64,000 nt of DNA from Fibrobacteria bacterium AD312 (GTDB taxonomy: Bacteria; Fibrobacterota; Fibrobacteria; Fibrobacterales; Fibrobacteraceae), in the NCBI GenBank assembly GCA_001462345.1, contig LIUM01000046.1, positions 124,001-188,000 of the forward strand. Reading direction: 5' to 3'. The notes under the pieces are model-generated. The model worked only from the letters and a program-made list of their open reading frames with translations, made no database searches and was not told where the DNA came from. Every line of letters begins with the position of its first letter. Within the stretch, counting starts at the first letter, position 1. Below, one piece after another: positions 1 through 8,762 of the stretch. Both the position numbers and the translations under genes were made by a program.

Positions 1-1209
1 AGTCATCCAAGTAGAATAATCCGTCAATTTGTAATAAGGGAGGAAATCTTGGAAACCGTCTGTAATCGTAAAGAATTTTGAAATATTCACTGTAATAGAT
101 AGAGAATCGGTAATATCTATTTCAACAGGGCCGCGCAAATAGCCCTTTATTGATTCCATGGAATCGATTGCTTCTTGCAAATCTTGTGGGCTAACATCTG
201 CTTGTTCATCTAATCCAACTACATATAAATCATTTTCTTGTGAATTCTTAGGATCATTATATTCTTCAATTCCATATTCTAAGCCCTCTTGTACATTAGA
301 AATCGCAGTATCTAAAAGGGCAGGAATTGACTTCCAAGAAGACTCCCAACCATCACGTACTGTGGTAAAAGGACTATTTGAACTTAAGAGACCCGTCACA
401 TGATCCAATGCAGCTCTTTGCTCAGTGGAGAGATTCTCGAAGTCTGAGGAATTCATGTCAGAAAGAGTTAAAGCCCATTGATAAGATTTATCTTTAGAGG
501 CGTCAATGTTTATACTTGCAGCAGCAATAAGGTAAGCCTTCGCAAAGTAAAGAACACCAAGAGCAGGAGCAATCTCACCCTTATCTAATTCAACCGTTCT
601 TCCTTCTACAGTAAAAGTAAAAGAGAAACCCTCTGTATTTGCAATATTTCTTAAGAGAACAATTGCAGAATCAATAGCAGGAAGAACGCCTCTAGCAATA
701 GCAGATTGAACCTGGTCCGTTATTAGTGGTTGTTCACTACTTTTTGCTAAAACACTTGTTTTCATTAGAATCTTTGAATAAGATTCTGGATCCACATTCA
801 ACAAAGTACTTGGTTCTTCATTCGTTACTCTGTTATAAAGATCATTCACGTCTTTATTATTAACTAAGTCAGAGATGATGGTAACTGCATAACCGAGTTG
901 AGCACCACAGTTTTTTGGATTATCAGTGAGAATAGTTTTAAATGTGCTTTTGGTCTTTGCACTAACCACTTTGGCACTGTCAAAATCTCCACTTGCAAGA
1001 GCTTGAAAAATACCAATGCTACTGTTTGTCGCTTCGTCAAGTTCCGCTTGAACTTCAGAATCAGAGATATCTGCACAAGCACTGACCTTGTAATCAATTT
1101 CCTTTGGAGCATCTCCTGTAGAGGCAGGATCCACCTCTGAAGAGCAGCCTGCATAAAAAATGACGGATGTGGCTACTATCATCCCCCAAAACTTCTTTGA
1201 TCCAAACAT
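1..1209 (-). CDS. Secreted lipoprotein, C-terminus beyond window edge
   Basis: An open frame of 403 codons runs from ATG at 1209 (AGGAG just upstream) to the window edge without a stop. The N-terminus MFGSKKFWGMIVATSVIFYAGC is a lipoprotein signal ending in a YAGC lipobox, so the mature protein should be lipid-anchored, starting CSSEVDPAS. The rest is soluble and mostly helical-looking, rich in Ser, Asp and Leu, with no catalytic motif I recognise. Large lipoproteins of this style are common in Fibrobacter, but I cannot name the family. It is the last gene seen of a leftward run. Short open frames on both strands inside it are shadows. Confidence 0.75.
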   Translation of the reverse strand, partial: MFGSKKFWGMIVATSVIFYAGCSSEVDPASTGDAPKEIDYKVSACADISDSEVQAELDEATNSSIGIFQALASGDFDSAKVVSAKTKSTFKTILTDNPKNCGAQLGYAVTIISDLVNNKDVNDLYNRVTNEEPSTLLNVDPESYSKILMKTSVLAKSSEQPLITDQVQSAIARGVLPAIDSAIVLLRNIANTEGFSFTFTVEGRTVELDKGEIAPALGVLYFAKAYLIAAASINIDASKDKSYQWALTLSDMNSSDFENLSTEQRAALDHVTGLLSSNSPFTTVRDGWESSWKSIPALLDTAISNVQEGLEYGIEEYNDPKNSQENDLYVVGLDEQADVSPQDLQEAIDSMESIKGYLRGPVEIDITDSLSITVNISKFFTITDGFQDFLPYYKLTDYSTWMT

Positions 1210-1400
1210 AAGCGTCTCCTGAAAAAATTATTATTGAATATGTAACTTATTTTTGACTTACTTTGTTAAAAATATAGCACTTTTTGTAATATCCTTGCCA
1301 CTTTTTCAAATAACAGTTCTCTATCATTTTTTTTGTTTTTTATTAAAATAATGCATTTTTTTCGTTTTTACCCATTAATTTCTAAATACATTCTTTTTCC

Positions 1401-1430
1401 AAAAAAAAATTAGGGTGACTGTCATCACCC
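1401..1430 (-). terminator. Rho-independent terminator after the 1493-2416 gene
   Basis: Read on the minus strand, a GGGTGA/TCACCC stem (1413-1418 with 1425-1430) is followed by a run of nine T (1401-1409). It lies about 60 bases past the stop of the secreted-protein gene. Confidence 0.6.
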
Positions 1431-1492
1431 CATTTTGAAATATATAATCCGTTTCTAAAACAAAAAGAGTTATTTCTCAGCGAATACAACTT

Positions 1493-2416
1493 TTATTTAA
1501 TCACAAATGAATGTCTTATTTTCTTTTGATCGTTAAGCTGAATTTCTAAAACGTACATTCCATGAACTAAATCAGAAACATTTAAGCCAAAAGAATTGTG
1601 GCCTATTATTTTCGTCTTCATGATTTCTCCCTGCATGGAATATATTCTTACACTTTCTATTTGTTTGTTTTCAGAAACAACGCTTAATTGATTGTTCGTT
1701 AGATTAATCACTACAGGTTTCAATAGATTATTCTTTAATTCTTTTATTTCAACCACTTTTTCTATACGTGAGAAAACAACTTCATCTATAGCCTCTATTA
1801 ACGGAGAATTCTTATAAAAAGAATCATTTGAAAGCACCGTAAAATAATCTATTCCTATACCATCAAACCCTGTGACAACAATTAAGGAGTCCCTTTTTAA
1901 ATAGCCTTTAGCCAAAAGATCTGATGAGTCATAAAAATAGACGGAGTCTTTTTCTTGTACTATTGTGCAAGTATCTATACCAACAACAGCAGGAACAGCT
2001 CCATCATCATTATCACCTGCGGGTAAAATAATTCTACCATAATTTATTTGTTCCCATTCTCCATTTAAATCTAGCCTAGAAAAAGAAAATGTAGGAATAG
2101 AATTATTAGCAGTAATAGAAGAGATTAATGAGTCTTTATTCACAATACGAATCCATTCTATAAAATATAATTCAGATCCTTGTTCTACAAAAATCGTATC
2201 ATTCCTCAAAAAGCCTTTCGAGATTTGTGTTTTATTTATATAAAAATGAACTGAATCTCTTTCTACTGAAATATCGATATTATCAAATCTTTTTTGAGAG
2301 CCATCAAATACATTTCCATAATACTTCCACAGGCCTTGAAGATTCACTGTTTCTGCATTCACGAACGAAACACTTAAGAAAGTTGTTAATAGAAGAATCT
2401 TTGTAATACTTCTCAT
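1493..2416 (-). CDS. Secreted protein with type IX-like C-terminal sorting domain
   Basis: I place the start at ATG 2416 (MRSITKILLLTTF), which has AAGGA seven bases upstream; an in-frame ATG eight codons earlier has no such site. A cleavable signal peptide ends near VNA. The middle holds two similar segments containing GLWKYYG and NGEWEQINYG, each followed by DSVHFYI- or DSVYFYD-like strands and a KG(F/Y)L-R(N/K)D(T/S) turn, which suggests an internal duplication of a beta-rich module. The last 70 or so residues (VRIYSMQGEIMKTK, then GMYVLEI) resemble the C-terminal sorting domain of type IX secretion cargo. The function of the repeated module is unknown. It lies downstream of the polysaccharide lyase on the same strand. 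Confidence 0.7.
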   Translation of the reverse strand: MRSITKILLLTTFLSVSFVNAETVNLQGLWKYYGNVFDGSQKRFDNIDISVERDSVHFYINKTQISKGFLRNDTIFVEQGSELYFIEWIRIVNKDSLISSITANNSIPTFSFSRLDLNGEWEQINYGRIILPAGDNDDGAVPAVVGIDTCTIVQEKDSVYFYDSSDLLAKGYLKRDSLIVVTGFDGIGIDYFTVLSNDSFYKNSPLIEAIDEVVFSRIEKVVEIKELKNNLLKPVVINLTNNQLSVVSENKQIESVRIYSMQGEIMKTKIIGHNSFGLNVSDLVHGMYVLEIQLNDQKKIRHSFVIK

Positions 2417-2483
2417 TTTTAAATCCTTTTTTATAAACACCTACTATCTAAAAAGATAATCAGAAGAGCCCCCTTTTCGCAAC

Positions 2484-2515
2484 AAAAAAAGCTAGTTGTA
2501 CAAACAAACTAGCTT
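2484..2515 (-). terminator. Rho-independent terminator of the PL14-type gene
   Basis: On the minus strand the stem AAGCTAGTT/AACTAGCTT (2507-2515 with 2489-2497) is followed by a run of T (2484-2490). It lies 25 bases after the lyase stop codon. Confidence 0.8.
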
Positions 2516-2539
2516 AAAATCAAAAGGGATTAATTTGTA

Positions 2540-3616
2540 TCACCTTGTTTTAATTATGAAAACTTTATTTTCATTTGGAAGGCTAATCCTTGTCGTTTCT
2601 TTGGCGTATGTTTTTGTTTTATACCATTGACCCTCAAGTGTATAAAAATCAAAACTGGTTTCTTTTTTTAGTGGGGTTTTCAAAAGAACCGAATTTCCAA
2701 TAGCAATTTGGAAATTCTTATTTGCTATTTCTTGTTTAGTAGAAATCATTCTTGTGGTCGAAGAAGTGACAGGAATGGAATCTTTAGATATTACAAAATG
2801 ATCGTATCGAATATAACTATCCACTGTTGGAGACCACGTGTTATCACTACCTCCATGAAATGTAGAGAGATAAAAAATATCAATGCGCTGATCAGCATAA
2901 TCTCTTAGTCGAAGAGTATCTAAATCTAAAGCTAACTCTCCATCAAACCAGCTTTTTATTTTTCCGTCTTTTTCTCCATGACCTTCGTTAGTCACCGTAT
3001 TCAAAGTGATTTTTGTAACCAGTCGATGCCATGTTCCTATTTGGAAATATTTTTGATTTGCTGTTCCACTTAAATCCCAGTTGGCATCATCTCCATAAGT
3101 TTGAGCTTGGTCCACAAAATAGAGGTATTGTACGACTTTCCCATCGGGGCGCCACATCACTCGTGCACTCCAGCCATCACCTGTACTTGGCCGGTTGCCT
3201 CCAGTATAGCATTTACCACCGCAAAGCCCAGGAAGCTTTCCTCCTTTCACAAAGTCAAAACCCTCTTCAAAATAGAGTTCATAGGCGACCCACATTTCTT
3301 CTGCTGTTTCTGTGAGAGGCTGCTTAATTTGACCTGCGCAAGCAAGTGGATCATCATTTGGCCCTAGGCAACCCACAGGGTATTTTAATTGAAGTACTTT
3401 TCCATGATCTTCATCGTCTAAAACAATTTTTGCATTTTGACCCTTATTTTGCTCCATCGCATACCAATTAGATGCTCCACTCCGTGGAACAAAATCTTTT
3501 TTAGCAAGTGCATTTGTATAAGCACCTTCACTTTGATTTTCAAAATCTACTGAGACTATTTGAGCAAAAGAAAGAGTGACGCTTAAAATAGAGAGAATAG
3601 CGAGTTGTTTTTTCAT
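2540..3616 (-). CDS. Secreted polysaccharide lyase, PL14-like
   Basis: The 358-residue product begins with a signal peptide (MKKQLAILSILSVTLSFAQ). The catalytic-type module spans about residues 20-280. The segment GGKLPGLCGG, the preceding YELYFEEGFDF and the later YLSTFHGG are typical of the PL14 alginate/glucuronan lyase fold (a beta-jelly roll that beta-eliminates uronate polymers). The C-terminus (DFYTLEGQWYKTKTY, ending VFIIKTR) looks like a type IX sorting domain, so export to the surface is expected. It sits beside a GH26 mannanase with the same tail type, suggesting a shared role in plant or algal glycan degradation. The substrate cannot be read from sequence. Confidence 0.75.
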   Translation of the reverse strand: MKKQLAILSILSVTLSFAQIVSVDFENQSEGAYTNALAKKDFVPRSGASNWYAMEQNKGQNAKIVLDDEDHGKVLQLKYPVGCLGPNDDPLACAGQIKQPLTETAEEMWVAYELYFEEGFDFVKGGKLPGLCGGKCYTGGNRPSTGDGWSARVMWRPDGKVVQYLYFVDQAQTYGDDANWDLSGTANQKYFQIGTWHRLVTKITLNTVTNEGHGEKDGKIKSWFDGELALDLDTLRLRDYADQRIDIFYLSTFHGGSDNTWSPTVDSYIRYDHFVISKDSIPVTSSTTRMISTKQEIANKNFQIAIGNSVLLKTPLKKETSFDFYTLEGQWYKTKTYAKETTRISLPNENKVFIIKTR

Positions 3617-3659
3617 TTTAAGAATTTCCTAAATAGATACTATCCTAAAATAAATAAAA

Positions 3660-3735
3660 AAAGTGCCCCATGTACCATACCAAGGCATCCACCAGCTCCG
3701 AACTCGTGTTACTAGAATAATCGTAAGCACTACAA
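3660..3735 (-). pseudogene. Remnant of a GH26 mannanase gene
   Basis: The gap between the lyase and mannanase genes holds 19 bases (3676-3694) identical to 4174-4192 inside the intact mannanase gene. Read on the minus strand this encodes SWWMPWYGTW, matching SWWMPWYESW of the enzyme. Just upstream, in another frame, YDYSSNTS resembles NDHSSNAA of the same enzyme. The two pieces are closer together than in the intact gene and out of frame, so this looks like a decayed, internally deleted copy. That reading is an inference from a short match. Confidence 0.45.
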
Positions 3736-3744
3736 AAAATAAAA

Positions 3745-3786
3745 CCCTTCATAAAAAAAGCCCTAAAAGAGCTTTTTTATGAAGGG
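3745..3786. terminator. Long-stem bidirectional terminator
   Basis: A nearly perfect inverted repeat pairs 3745-3761 with 3771-3786 (one bulged A), with A-rich and T-rich arms on either side. It lies 17 bases after the mannanase stop on the minus strand. Confidence 0.75.
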
Positions 3787-3802
3787 AGTGGGGGGAGGAT
3801 TT

Positions 3803-5560
3803 TTATTTTATAGTAATTGTCCTATTAAGAACACCCATAGTTCCTTGAACGCGTAACATATATAAACCTTGAGAAAGATCATCTAAAGAAAAGCGATGTG
3901 ATCCTAAAGAAAGAGTCCCTTTCGCTAAGGTTTTTATATGAGCTCCATTCATGCCATAGACTTCAATCTTGATATTGTCATTTTTTGAAGTTTGAATGAG
4001 TAATGATTTTCCTTGAACACTCCATTTTAACGAATTAATAGATGCTGTTTTAGAGATGGAAATAGAACCACTCCAGCCTGGCATTTTATCTAGAGTAAGA
4101 ATACGGTCATCGTTCAAATTTGATTGCCATACAGAAGCAGCAGTCTTACTTACATAGCCACCACTCCAAGATTCATACCAAGGCATCCACCAAGACCAAA
4201 CCGCTTCATCATCATGCATGTTTTTCACATCTGGAATCGGCCCATTTTCTGAAAGGGCAAGAATTTTATTTTTACTGATATTATTTTTTAAACCATTAAA
4301 CGCAGCCGCATTGCTAGAATGATCATTGTCGTTATTGTAAATGTCTACGCTCAAAATATCGAAATATTCTTCTCCAGGATTCCAGTCTTTTAAGGCCGCT
4401 GTTTGTGGATTCCAATTCCAAACTAAGTTCTTGACGCCATTGATTTTAACCATACGATCATAAACTAAGCGGTAAAGGGCTACAAATTCCGCACCTGAAT
4501 GTACGTCACTTTTACTTACAGCACTCCACCAGAACCAAGCGCCACCACACTCATGAAGCGGACGGAAAATGGCGGCTACCTTTTGTTCTTGTAAAGTCAA
4601 GAATAGATCAGAAATTTTATCGATATCTTCTACGATTTGTTTATACGTATCTGAATTAGTATCCCATTCCGTTGTACCCGCCTTAAAGCCCGTTCTATAA
4701 TCAAAGGTGGTGAATTCGTTACCATTTCCTTGAGCTCCTTCAATATAAAAAGCATCTACAGCATTACTTGGGTCTTTCCAATGCCATGTAAAAGCAGGTA
4801 TACCACCTAAATCCCATAATTCTTTAGCAAGCTTTATTGTTTCATTTGTATAATCTTGATTCCAGGAATTTACATCGCCAGCTTTTCCTGTAGCAAATAA
4901 AAAGTCAAAGCCCACTAGAACAGGGTATTTTCCACCAGCCGTATGCACTGCGACAACATCTGCCTGAGATTTTAAAGGAGTTCCAATAGCAACATCACCT
5001 GTCATCACACCAGAAATTGTTTTCTTCTGGAAATTATTCACAAGGAATGTATATAGCTTTTGCGCTTCCTCTGTAGCACCTGCTGTAACAACAGTCGAGC
5101 TAATATTAAATGCTTCAGCTACATAATCACTGACTTCAATATAGTCTACGTCTATCCAACCCCAAGAATTATTGATTGAAACTGTATTCTGCCCCGCATT
5201 CAAACGAGCCACACTTTCCACATCTTCAAAAGTACTTGCTTGAGTTTCTGGAAATACTATAGAACCAATAGTATTGCTACCTACAGCCAAAATATTTTCT
5301 TTTGAACCACCGTAATTGTTCTTATAATGAATTTTTATAGCATAGTTTTTCGTTTCTGCAGCAGTCACTGTCACAGAAATGGAACCACCATTCATTTTCA
5401 CATACTTGCCGCCCGAAGCACTCGCATCTGATGCAATTGCTGGATTCTGAGAAGCGTCACTAGCATTCCCTAAAGTTCCCAATTCTGCTTCATAAATCGT
5501 AGCTGCCATGGCCATGGAGGCTAAAGCGCTAACCAAAAAAAAGGTTTTTCTAATACCCAT
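3803..5560 (-). CDS. Secreted GH26 beta-mannanase with N-terminal CBM
   Basis: The 585-residue product starts at ATG 5560 behind GAGGAG and has a signal peptide (cleavage near AMA). Residues about 20-145 form a CBM35/CBM6-like carbohydrate-binding module (IYEAELG at its start, WGWIDVDYIEV at its end). Residues about 160-500 are a GH26 barrel: RPLHECGGAWFWW carries the acid/base Glu, and ALSENG the nucleophile Glu. A C-terminal domain (IEVYGMNGAHIKTL to GLYMLRVQG) is a type IX-like sorting signal. It should hydrolyse beta-1,4-mannan outside the cell. A remnant of a second GH26 copy lies downstream, and a TIGR02147 regulator is divergently placed upstream. Confidence 0.92.
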   Translation of the reverse strand: MGIRKTFFLVSALASMAMAATIYEAELGTLGNASDASQNPAIASDASASGGKYVKMNGGSISVTVTAAETKNYAIKIHYKNNYGGSKENILAVGSNTIGSIVFPETQASTFEDVESVARLNAGQNTVSINNSWGWIDVDYIEVSDYVAEAFNISSTVVTAGATEEAQKLYTFLVNNFQKKTISGVMTGDVAIGTPLKSQADVVAVHTAGGKYPVLVGFDFLFATGKAGDVNSWNQDYTNETIKLAKELWDLGGIPAFTWHWKDPSNAVDAFYIEGAQGNGNEFTTFDYRTGFKAGTTEWDTNSDTYKQIVEDIDKISDLFLTLQEQKVAAIFRPLHECGGAWFWWSAVSKSDVHSGAEFVALYRLVYDRMVKINGVKNLVWNWNPQTAALKDWNPGEEYFDILSVDIYNNDNDHSSNAAAFNGLKNNISKNKILALSENGPIPDVKNMHDDEAVWSWWMPWYESWSGGYVSKTAASVWQSNLNDDRILTLDKMPGWSGSISISKTASINSLKWSVQGKSLLIQTSKNDNIKIEVYGMNGAHIKTLAKGTLSLGSHRFSLDDLSQGLYMLRVQGTMGVLNRTITIK

Positions 5561-5724
5561 GTTTACTCCTCTTTAAGTTTTTCTTAAAAATAGACCCTTT
5601 TCTCTTTAAAAGGGCTTAAAAAATTTCAAAGGTGATGACAAAAATGTCCACACCTAGATATTAATTTTCTTCTATTTTTAGCCAATCAAACAAAATTGAT
5701 GTAAATTATTTTTAAAGGTTTACT

Positions 5725-6582
5725 ATGCTAACAGGTCATCAGCTTAATATTTTCGATTACTTAGACTATCACGAGTTTTTGCGTGATTTTTATACGCTAG
5801 AAAAAGCGACAGATCCGTTATTTAGTTATAGAGTATTTGCTGTTGCCGTTCATATTGATGCAAGTCTTCTAGTAAAAATACTGCAAGGTAAACGCCACCT
5901 TTCTGCTGAAGGTATTGAACAATTCATTTCATTTTTTCGTTTTAAATCAGCGAAATCAGAGTATTTTCGAGAATTAGTAGCATACGCTAAAGCACGCCGT
6001 GATTCAGATTTAAAAAGACATTTTGAAAAGCTTCAAAAAATGAGGCCTGCAGCGAAACGACAAATTGACGAAGCCCGTTATCGCTATTTTCAAATGTGGT
6101 ATTTTCCTATGATTCGCTCGGCTATTGATGTTTTTGAATACTATAGCCATGAGCAAGCTGAAACACTAGGTTCTCTTTGCCACCCCAAATTAAGTGCTAC
6201 ACAAGTGATTGAAGCCTTAACCCACTTGGAAAAACTTGGCCTGATTCAAAAAGATTTTTCTGGACGCCTTGTTCCTACCGATGCGCATTTAAGCACAGGA
6301 GAACGGTGGCAAAGCGCCGCTGTTCAAGACTACCAAAAACAAATGGTGGATCACGCTAAAAACGCAATCGATTCTATCCCTCGTGAAAAAAGAGACATCA
6401 GCACCCTAACACTTGCTTTAGATTCATCTCAAATTGAGCGTATCAAAGCGGTTCTTGCCGAAGCAAGAACTTCTATTGTAAAGCAAGTAGGAGCCATGCC
6501 TTCTAAGGAATGCGACGCCGTTTACCAACTCAACATCCAGCTTTTTCCTGTCATGCAAAAGGAAAAGGAGTTGGATTCATGA
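5725..6582 (+). CDS. TIGR02147 family protein (Fibrobacter-type putative regulator)
   Basis: A 285-residue soluble protein with the hallmarks of TIGR02147: N-terminal IFDYLDYHEFLRDFY, a helix-turn-helix-like region with LVKILQGKRHLS around residues 45-60, then a second winged-helix-like part (ALTHLEKLGLIQKD) near residues 165-180. The family is greatly expanded in Fibrobacter and is thought to be regulatory, though this is unproven. It is divergent from the mannanase gene and its TGA overlaps the ATG of the next lipoprotein (ATGA), so the two are translationally coupled. That pairing suggests it acts with or on the lipoprotein. Confidence 0.8.
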   Translation: MLTGHQLNIFDYLDYHEFLRDFYTLEKATDPLFSYRVFAVAVHIDASLLVKILQGKRHLSAEGIEQFISFFRFKSAKSEYFRELVAYAKARRDSDLKRHFEKLQKMRPAAKRQIDEARYRYFQMWYFPMIRSAIDVFEYYSHEQAETLGSLCHPKLSATQVIEALTHLEKLGLIQKDFSGRLVPTDAHLSTGERWQSAAVQDYQKQMVDHAKNAIDSIPREKRDISTLTLALDSSQIERIKAVLAEARTSIVKQVGAMPSKECDAVYQLNIQLFPVMQKEKELDS

Positions 6583-7868
6583 AAAAGAACATGATGGAAA
6601 AGGATCATTTTTTATTAAATCAAAACTTTTTTAATGATGATAAATTATATTCTCCTTATTCAAGTACTTTTAAACAAATACGCCTTACAATGAATCCCAT
6701 TTTTTTATTACTCACTTGTTTCTTTCTTTTTTATGGTTGCAGCCCTAATCAAAATGCAGGAGCAACCACAGAAACAACTAATGGGATTGCTCTATTTATT
6801 AAAGACTCCAGCAACCAGCCACTCCCCATGGCTAAAATCGCTCTTTTTGACTCTACTCTTTCTTCTCCTTTTGCCACTGCTACGTCTGATTCTAATGGAG
6901 TAGTTCAATTTACTCTTAATGATTCTATAAAAGACTATTTCATCGAAGCCATTTACGGAGCCGATTCCTCTGCAATGGCCTGGGAACAATTTGAAGGCGA
7001 TAGCTCGATAGTTCAGGTTCTTTCGTCTGTAGAAATCAAAGTGGCTTTTAATACTCAAGACACTCTTCTTTTACCTAATTCTATTTACTTAAAAGGAACT
7101 CCTTATCAAGTTATTTCAACCGAAGATGGTTTTATTTTCAAACGTGCTCCTCAAGGTATTTTTGAAGTCCGTACTGATAATGATATTTCGCTAGGCACTT
7201 TTGAAATCAATCAAAGTAGTTCTTTTACTTTTAATGAAGACGCCTTAAGAAAAACCTTATTACTAGAAGACTTTAATGATGGAAACATTCAATTTAAATA
7301 TGGAGATAAACTCTCCGCCTCTGGTTGGTATTTTAGTTCTTCCGATGACGGCATTTGGTATGCTAATGAAAATATAGAATGGACAGACCCCACTGAAGAA
7401 ATAGAACACCCCGCTCAGTTTATATCAGAAAATGCTTTTGAAGGCATGTCTATTTCTCTTCACTATTCTACAGGCGATTCTGGAATGCTCGTATTAGGAA
7501 CCCACCTTGGTGCAGACTCTATAAGCTATGATTTTTCTGAAATGAAAGCAGTCCGATTAATGGTTCGTGGCGATGCTATTTTTGATGTTGCTTTAGAATC
7601 TAATCGCACCGTTGGAGATAATCATTATCCAAAAGTCCTATGGCGCGATACCGCTTCTACGGAATGGACAGAATATGTATTTTATCCAGGAAATGAAATT
7701 GTTCTCCCTGAACACCAACAATATACCTGGAATGAAGTAAAGCAAGAAATTGGTATTTTCAGTATTTTTATTAATAGCGGGTCGTTTATTGAAATTGATC
7801 AAATTATCATCGACGGCATCAATGAAATAACGCTTGAAAAGCCCATTAAAATTTCTTCTGAACCTTAA
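6579..7868 (+). CDS. Lipoprotein coupled to the TIGR02147 gene
   Basis: I place the start at ATG 6579, which overlaps the previous stop and has AAGGAG eight bases upstream. This gives about 37 residues before a hydrophobic stretch and lipobox (FFLFYGC). A shorter start at ATG 6690 would give a normal-length signal but has no ribosome site. After the lipobox comes a carboxypeptidase-regulatory-like beta domain (IALFIKDSSNQPLPMAKIAL), then a jelly-roll-like region from about residue 225 (LLLEDFNDGNIQFKYG) resembling carbohydrate-binding or CIA30-like modules. A surface-glycan role is an inference. The gene converges with the RgpF-like gene three bases away. Confidence 0.7.
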   Translation: MKKNMMEKDHFLLNQNFFNDDKLYSPYSSTFKQIRLTMNPIFLLLTCFFLFYGCSPNQNAGATTETTNGIALFIKDSSNQPLPMAKIALFDSTLSSPFATATSDSNGVVQFTLNDSIKDYFIEAIYGADSSAMAWEQFEGDSSIVQVLSSVEIKVAFNTQDTLLLPNSIYLKGTPYQVISTEDGFIFKRAPQGIFEVRTDNDISLGTFEINQSSSFTFNEDALRKTLLLEDFNDGNIQFKYGDKLSASGWYFSSSDDGIWYANENIEWTDPTEEIEHPAQFISENAFEGMSISLHYSTGDSGMLVLGTHLGADSISYDFSEMKAVRLMVRGDAIFDVALESNRTVGDNHYPKVLWRDTASTEWTEYVFYPGNEIVLPEHQQYTWNEVKQEIGIFSIFINSGSFIEIDQIIIDGINEITLEKPIKISSEP

Positions 7869-7871
7869 AAG

Positions 7872-8762
7872 TCAAGACTTTCTTAACTTATTTTTTTTCA
7901 AGATTTTTTTTATTTTTTCCGTTGGATTAATTAAAGCGTAAAAGAATAAGCATAAGAAAAAATCTTTCATTTGATTTTGAAGAGTTTTTTTATGAACTAC
8001 TATGGAATCTATAGGAAAAGAAGAATCAGCGTCTCCAGATTTTTTTATCATTTCATAATAATTAGCATATAGCGCAGAAAAGCCGCCGTGCCTTAAAAAA
8101 TGAAATTTTTCTTTTGGAGTAAATCGACGTTCCAAAAGTTTGCGCTTAATAAACCCTGCTTTTTCTTTTATCAGTTCATCATAAGAAAACAATACGTTCC
8201 GAGATGTTTTAAAAAGAGATTCTAGTTTCAGGCCACACTTAAGCATTCGAGAACTTAAACCGATTTCCATATTACGCACAACTTCGTAAAAAGAATCCGA
8301 CTCAGCTGCCTCCTCTAAATGCACATATAAAACCGTCATCGCTGATGGTTTGAGATATAAGAAAAACGATTGTAGATGAAAAGACAATTCTTCGCTACAA
8401 GTCAACGAGACCATATCCGCAGACATGCTTTCGGCTTTAGAAAAGAAAGACCCAAACTGATTTTTATAATAAATCACTGAATCGTTTATTAAGCATAAGC
8501 GATCCCATGATTTTTTTTCTTCTAAAGAGATGCTTTTTAAGTAACGGCTCCACATTCCAAAATCAAACCCTTTATTCTCTGATAAAAAGAGTTCAATCTT
8601 TTTTGCATTTAGAAAATCAATCGATTCTTCATCCAAATCTCTTTGGTTCGTTAAGTATACGACAGAAATATTTAAGGCAGAAAGTGCTTCTAATGCATAG
8701 CGAACATAATAAGGAATATTATTTCCTTTTACGTAAGAAGCATAAAGCACTTTCGTTTTCAA
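7872..8762 (-). CDS. RgpF-like polysaccharide biosynthesis protein
   Basis: The 296-residue product matches the rhamnan-synthesis-F (PF05045) pattern: SENKGFDFGMWSRYL, then LCLINDSVIYYK, then a segment around SFHLQSFFLYL. Such proteins are glycosyltransferase-like enzymes for cell-surface rhamnose or O-antigen polysaccharides. Translation apparently begins at TTG 8762, directly after the rnr stop, with AGAGG inside the end of rnr as ribosome site. It is the last gene of the minus-strand housekeeping operon. No membrane segment is evident. Confidence 0.7.
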   Translation of the reverse strand: MKTKVLYASYVKGNNIPYYVRYALEALSALNISVVYLTNQRDLDEESIDFLNAKKIELFLSENKGFDFGMWSRYLKSISLEEKKSWDRLCLINDSVIYYKNQFGSFFSKAESMSADMVSLTCSEELSFHLQSFFLYLKPSAMTVLYVHLEEAAESDSFYEVVRNMEIGLSSRMLKCGLKLESLFKTSRNVLFSYDELIKEKAGFIKRKLLERRFTPKEKFHFLRHGGFSALYANYYEMIKKSGDADSSFPIDSIVVHKKTLQNQMKDFFLCLFFYALINPTEKIKKILKKNKLRKS

